DNA of 64,000 nt from Qipengyuania vulgaris (lineage in GTDB: Bacteria > Pseudomonadota > Alphaproteobacteria > Sphingomonadales > Sphingomonadaceae), in assembly GCA_000756795.1 (NCBI GenBank), contig CCSI01000004.1:1-64000 (forward strand), read 5' to 3'. Of this stretch, positions 63,486 to 64,000 are shown piece after piece. Within the stretch, counting starts at the first letter, position 1. Each line of letters begins with the position of its first letter. A model generated the notes under the pieces. That model did no database searches. It was not told the DNA's origin and worked only from the letters and a program-made list of their open reading frames with translations. The position numbers and the translations under genes were made by a program.

Positions 63486-64000
63486 CTATGTGTGGGCCGC
63501 GGATTTGGCAAAGGGCGAAAAGTCCGTGTCGGTATCGAAAATTTCGACACCCTCGGCCTGTTTCAACCTGCCGACCACGAGATAGGTGACCGGTGTCAGC
63601 ACCGCTTCCCAAAGTACCTTCAAGGCCCAATTGGTGACCATCACGGTCAGCACTGCGCTGGTTTCCCATATGCCGAGAAACGCCACCGGATAGAAGATCG
63701 CGCTGTCGACAGCCTGCCCGAACACGGTTGAACCAATTGTGCGGCTCCACAGGGCCTTGCCCCGCGTCCAGATTTTCATCCGCGCAAGGACATAGGAGTT
63801 GACGAACTCGCCCGCCCAGAAGGCGATGATGGAGGCGAGCACGATGCGCGGGACGAGGCCGAAGACGCTTTCGTAAGCATCCTGGCCGCCCCAGCCATCC
63901 GCCGGGGGCATGGCAACGACCGCCCAGCTCATCAGTGCCATGAACACCATCGCGGCAAAGCCGGTCCAGATAACCCGCCGGGCCCGGGGATAGCCATAGA
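63486..64000 (-). CDS. yhhQ: YhhQ-type queuosine precursor transporter (5' end beyond window)
   Basis: At least 170 codons of the C-terminal part are present; the frame remains open through base 64000 (YGYPRARRVIWTGFAAM at the edge), so the start is off-window. The VUT/YhhQ signature is clear: RIVLASIIAFWAGEFVNSYVLARMKIWT, WSRTIGSTVFGQAVDSAIFYPVAFLG, and WALKVLWEAVLTPVTY. The family imports 7-cyano-7-deazaguanine or related precursors for queuosine in tRNA. It lies tail to tail with the TonB receptor gene. Confidence 0.9.
   Translation of the reverse strand, partial: YGYPRARRVIWTGFAAMVFMALMSWAVVAMPPADGWGGQDAYESVFGLVPRIVLASIIAFWAGEFVNSYVLARMKIWTRGKALWSRTIGSTVFGQAVDSAIFYPVAFLGIWETSAVLTVMVTNWALKVLWEAVLTPVTYLVVGRLKQAEGVEIFDTDTDFSPFAKSAAHT

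Overview
The window looks like chromosomal DNA of a GC-rich alphaproteobacterium, most likely Sphingomonadales (Erythrobacteraceae-like). That view rests on four large TonB-dependent receptors, a halogenase/SapC/cupin cluster, a compact chromosomal virB operon and typical alphaproteobacterial protein sequences. It is inference from family knowledge, not from a database match.

Layout. 1-335: an initiator tRNA-fMet preceded by a cluster of short perfect hairpins. 658-1906: the wreck of an RNA-repair locus, in which the tail of rtcA on the minus strand is joined to an rtcR regulator that has lost its sensor domain and carries two in-frame stops. 2230-8595: a 2121-residue RTX (calcium-binding repeat) protein with a type I secretion-type C-terminus. 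8753-22030: a galactoside utilisation region with two sodium:solute symporters, GH36 alpha-galactosidase, GH42 beta-galactosidase, galactose mutarotase, galK and galT, plus an operon of Gfo/Idh oxidoreductase, aldo/keto reductase and TauD-like dioxygenase. 22023-27708: acetyl-CoA synthetase, a TonB receptor, a CitE-like lyase and CysQ. 27801-42130: a glucoside system with a FucP/GluP-type transporter, a GH3 lipoprotein, a second MFS transporter, a LacI regulator, a halogenase-cupin-SapC-halogenase operon and a large TonB receptor. Matching LacI-type palindromes precede the GH3 gene and the receptor, so these are probably one regulon. 42287-46486: flavin reductase, nitronate monooxygenase, a seven-helix membrane protein, an SDR and an aldo/keto reductase. 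46583-51757: an OmpR/PhoB-type regulator with a degenerate receiver, a TonB receptor and a beta-helix lipoprotein. 52000-60269: a TPR protein and a virB1-2-3-4-6-9-10-11 type IV secretion operon with no virB5, virB7, virB8 or virD4 beside it. 60480-63431: a further TonB receptor. 63486-64000: the 3' part of a YhhQ-type queuosine-precursor transporter cut by the window edge.

How the genes work together. The middle 35 kb reads as a scavenging region for plant or algal glycans. Outer-membrane receptors import oligosaccharides, periplasmic or cytoplasmic glycosidases (GH3, GH36, GH42) release glucose and galactose, inner-membrane symporters and MFS carriers take them up, and Leloir enzymes process galactose (galE is not in the window). 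The least understood parts are the receptor-linked halogenase/SapC/cupin operon, the Gfo/Idh-AKR-TauD operon and the reduced VirB operon. GTCAC direct repeats resembling Pho boxes lie upstream of the response regulator, the lipoprotein and virB1. No CRISPR array, insertion sequence, integrase or rRNA gene was seen.
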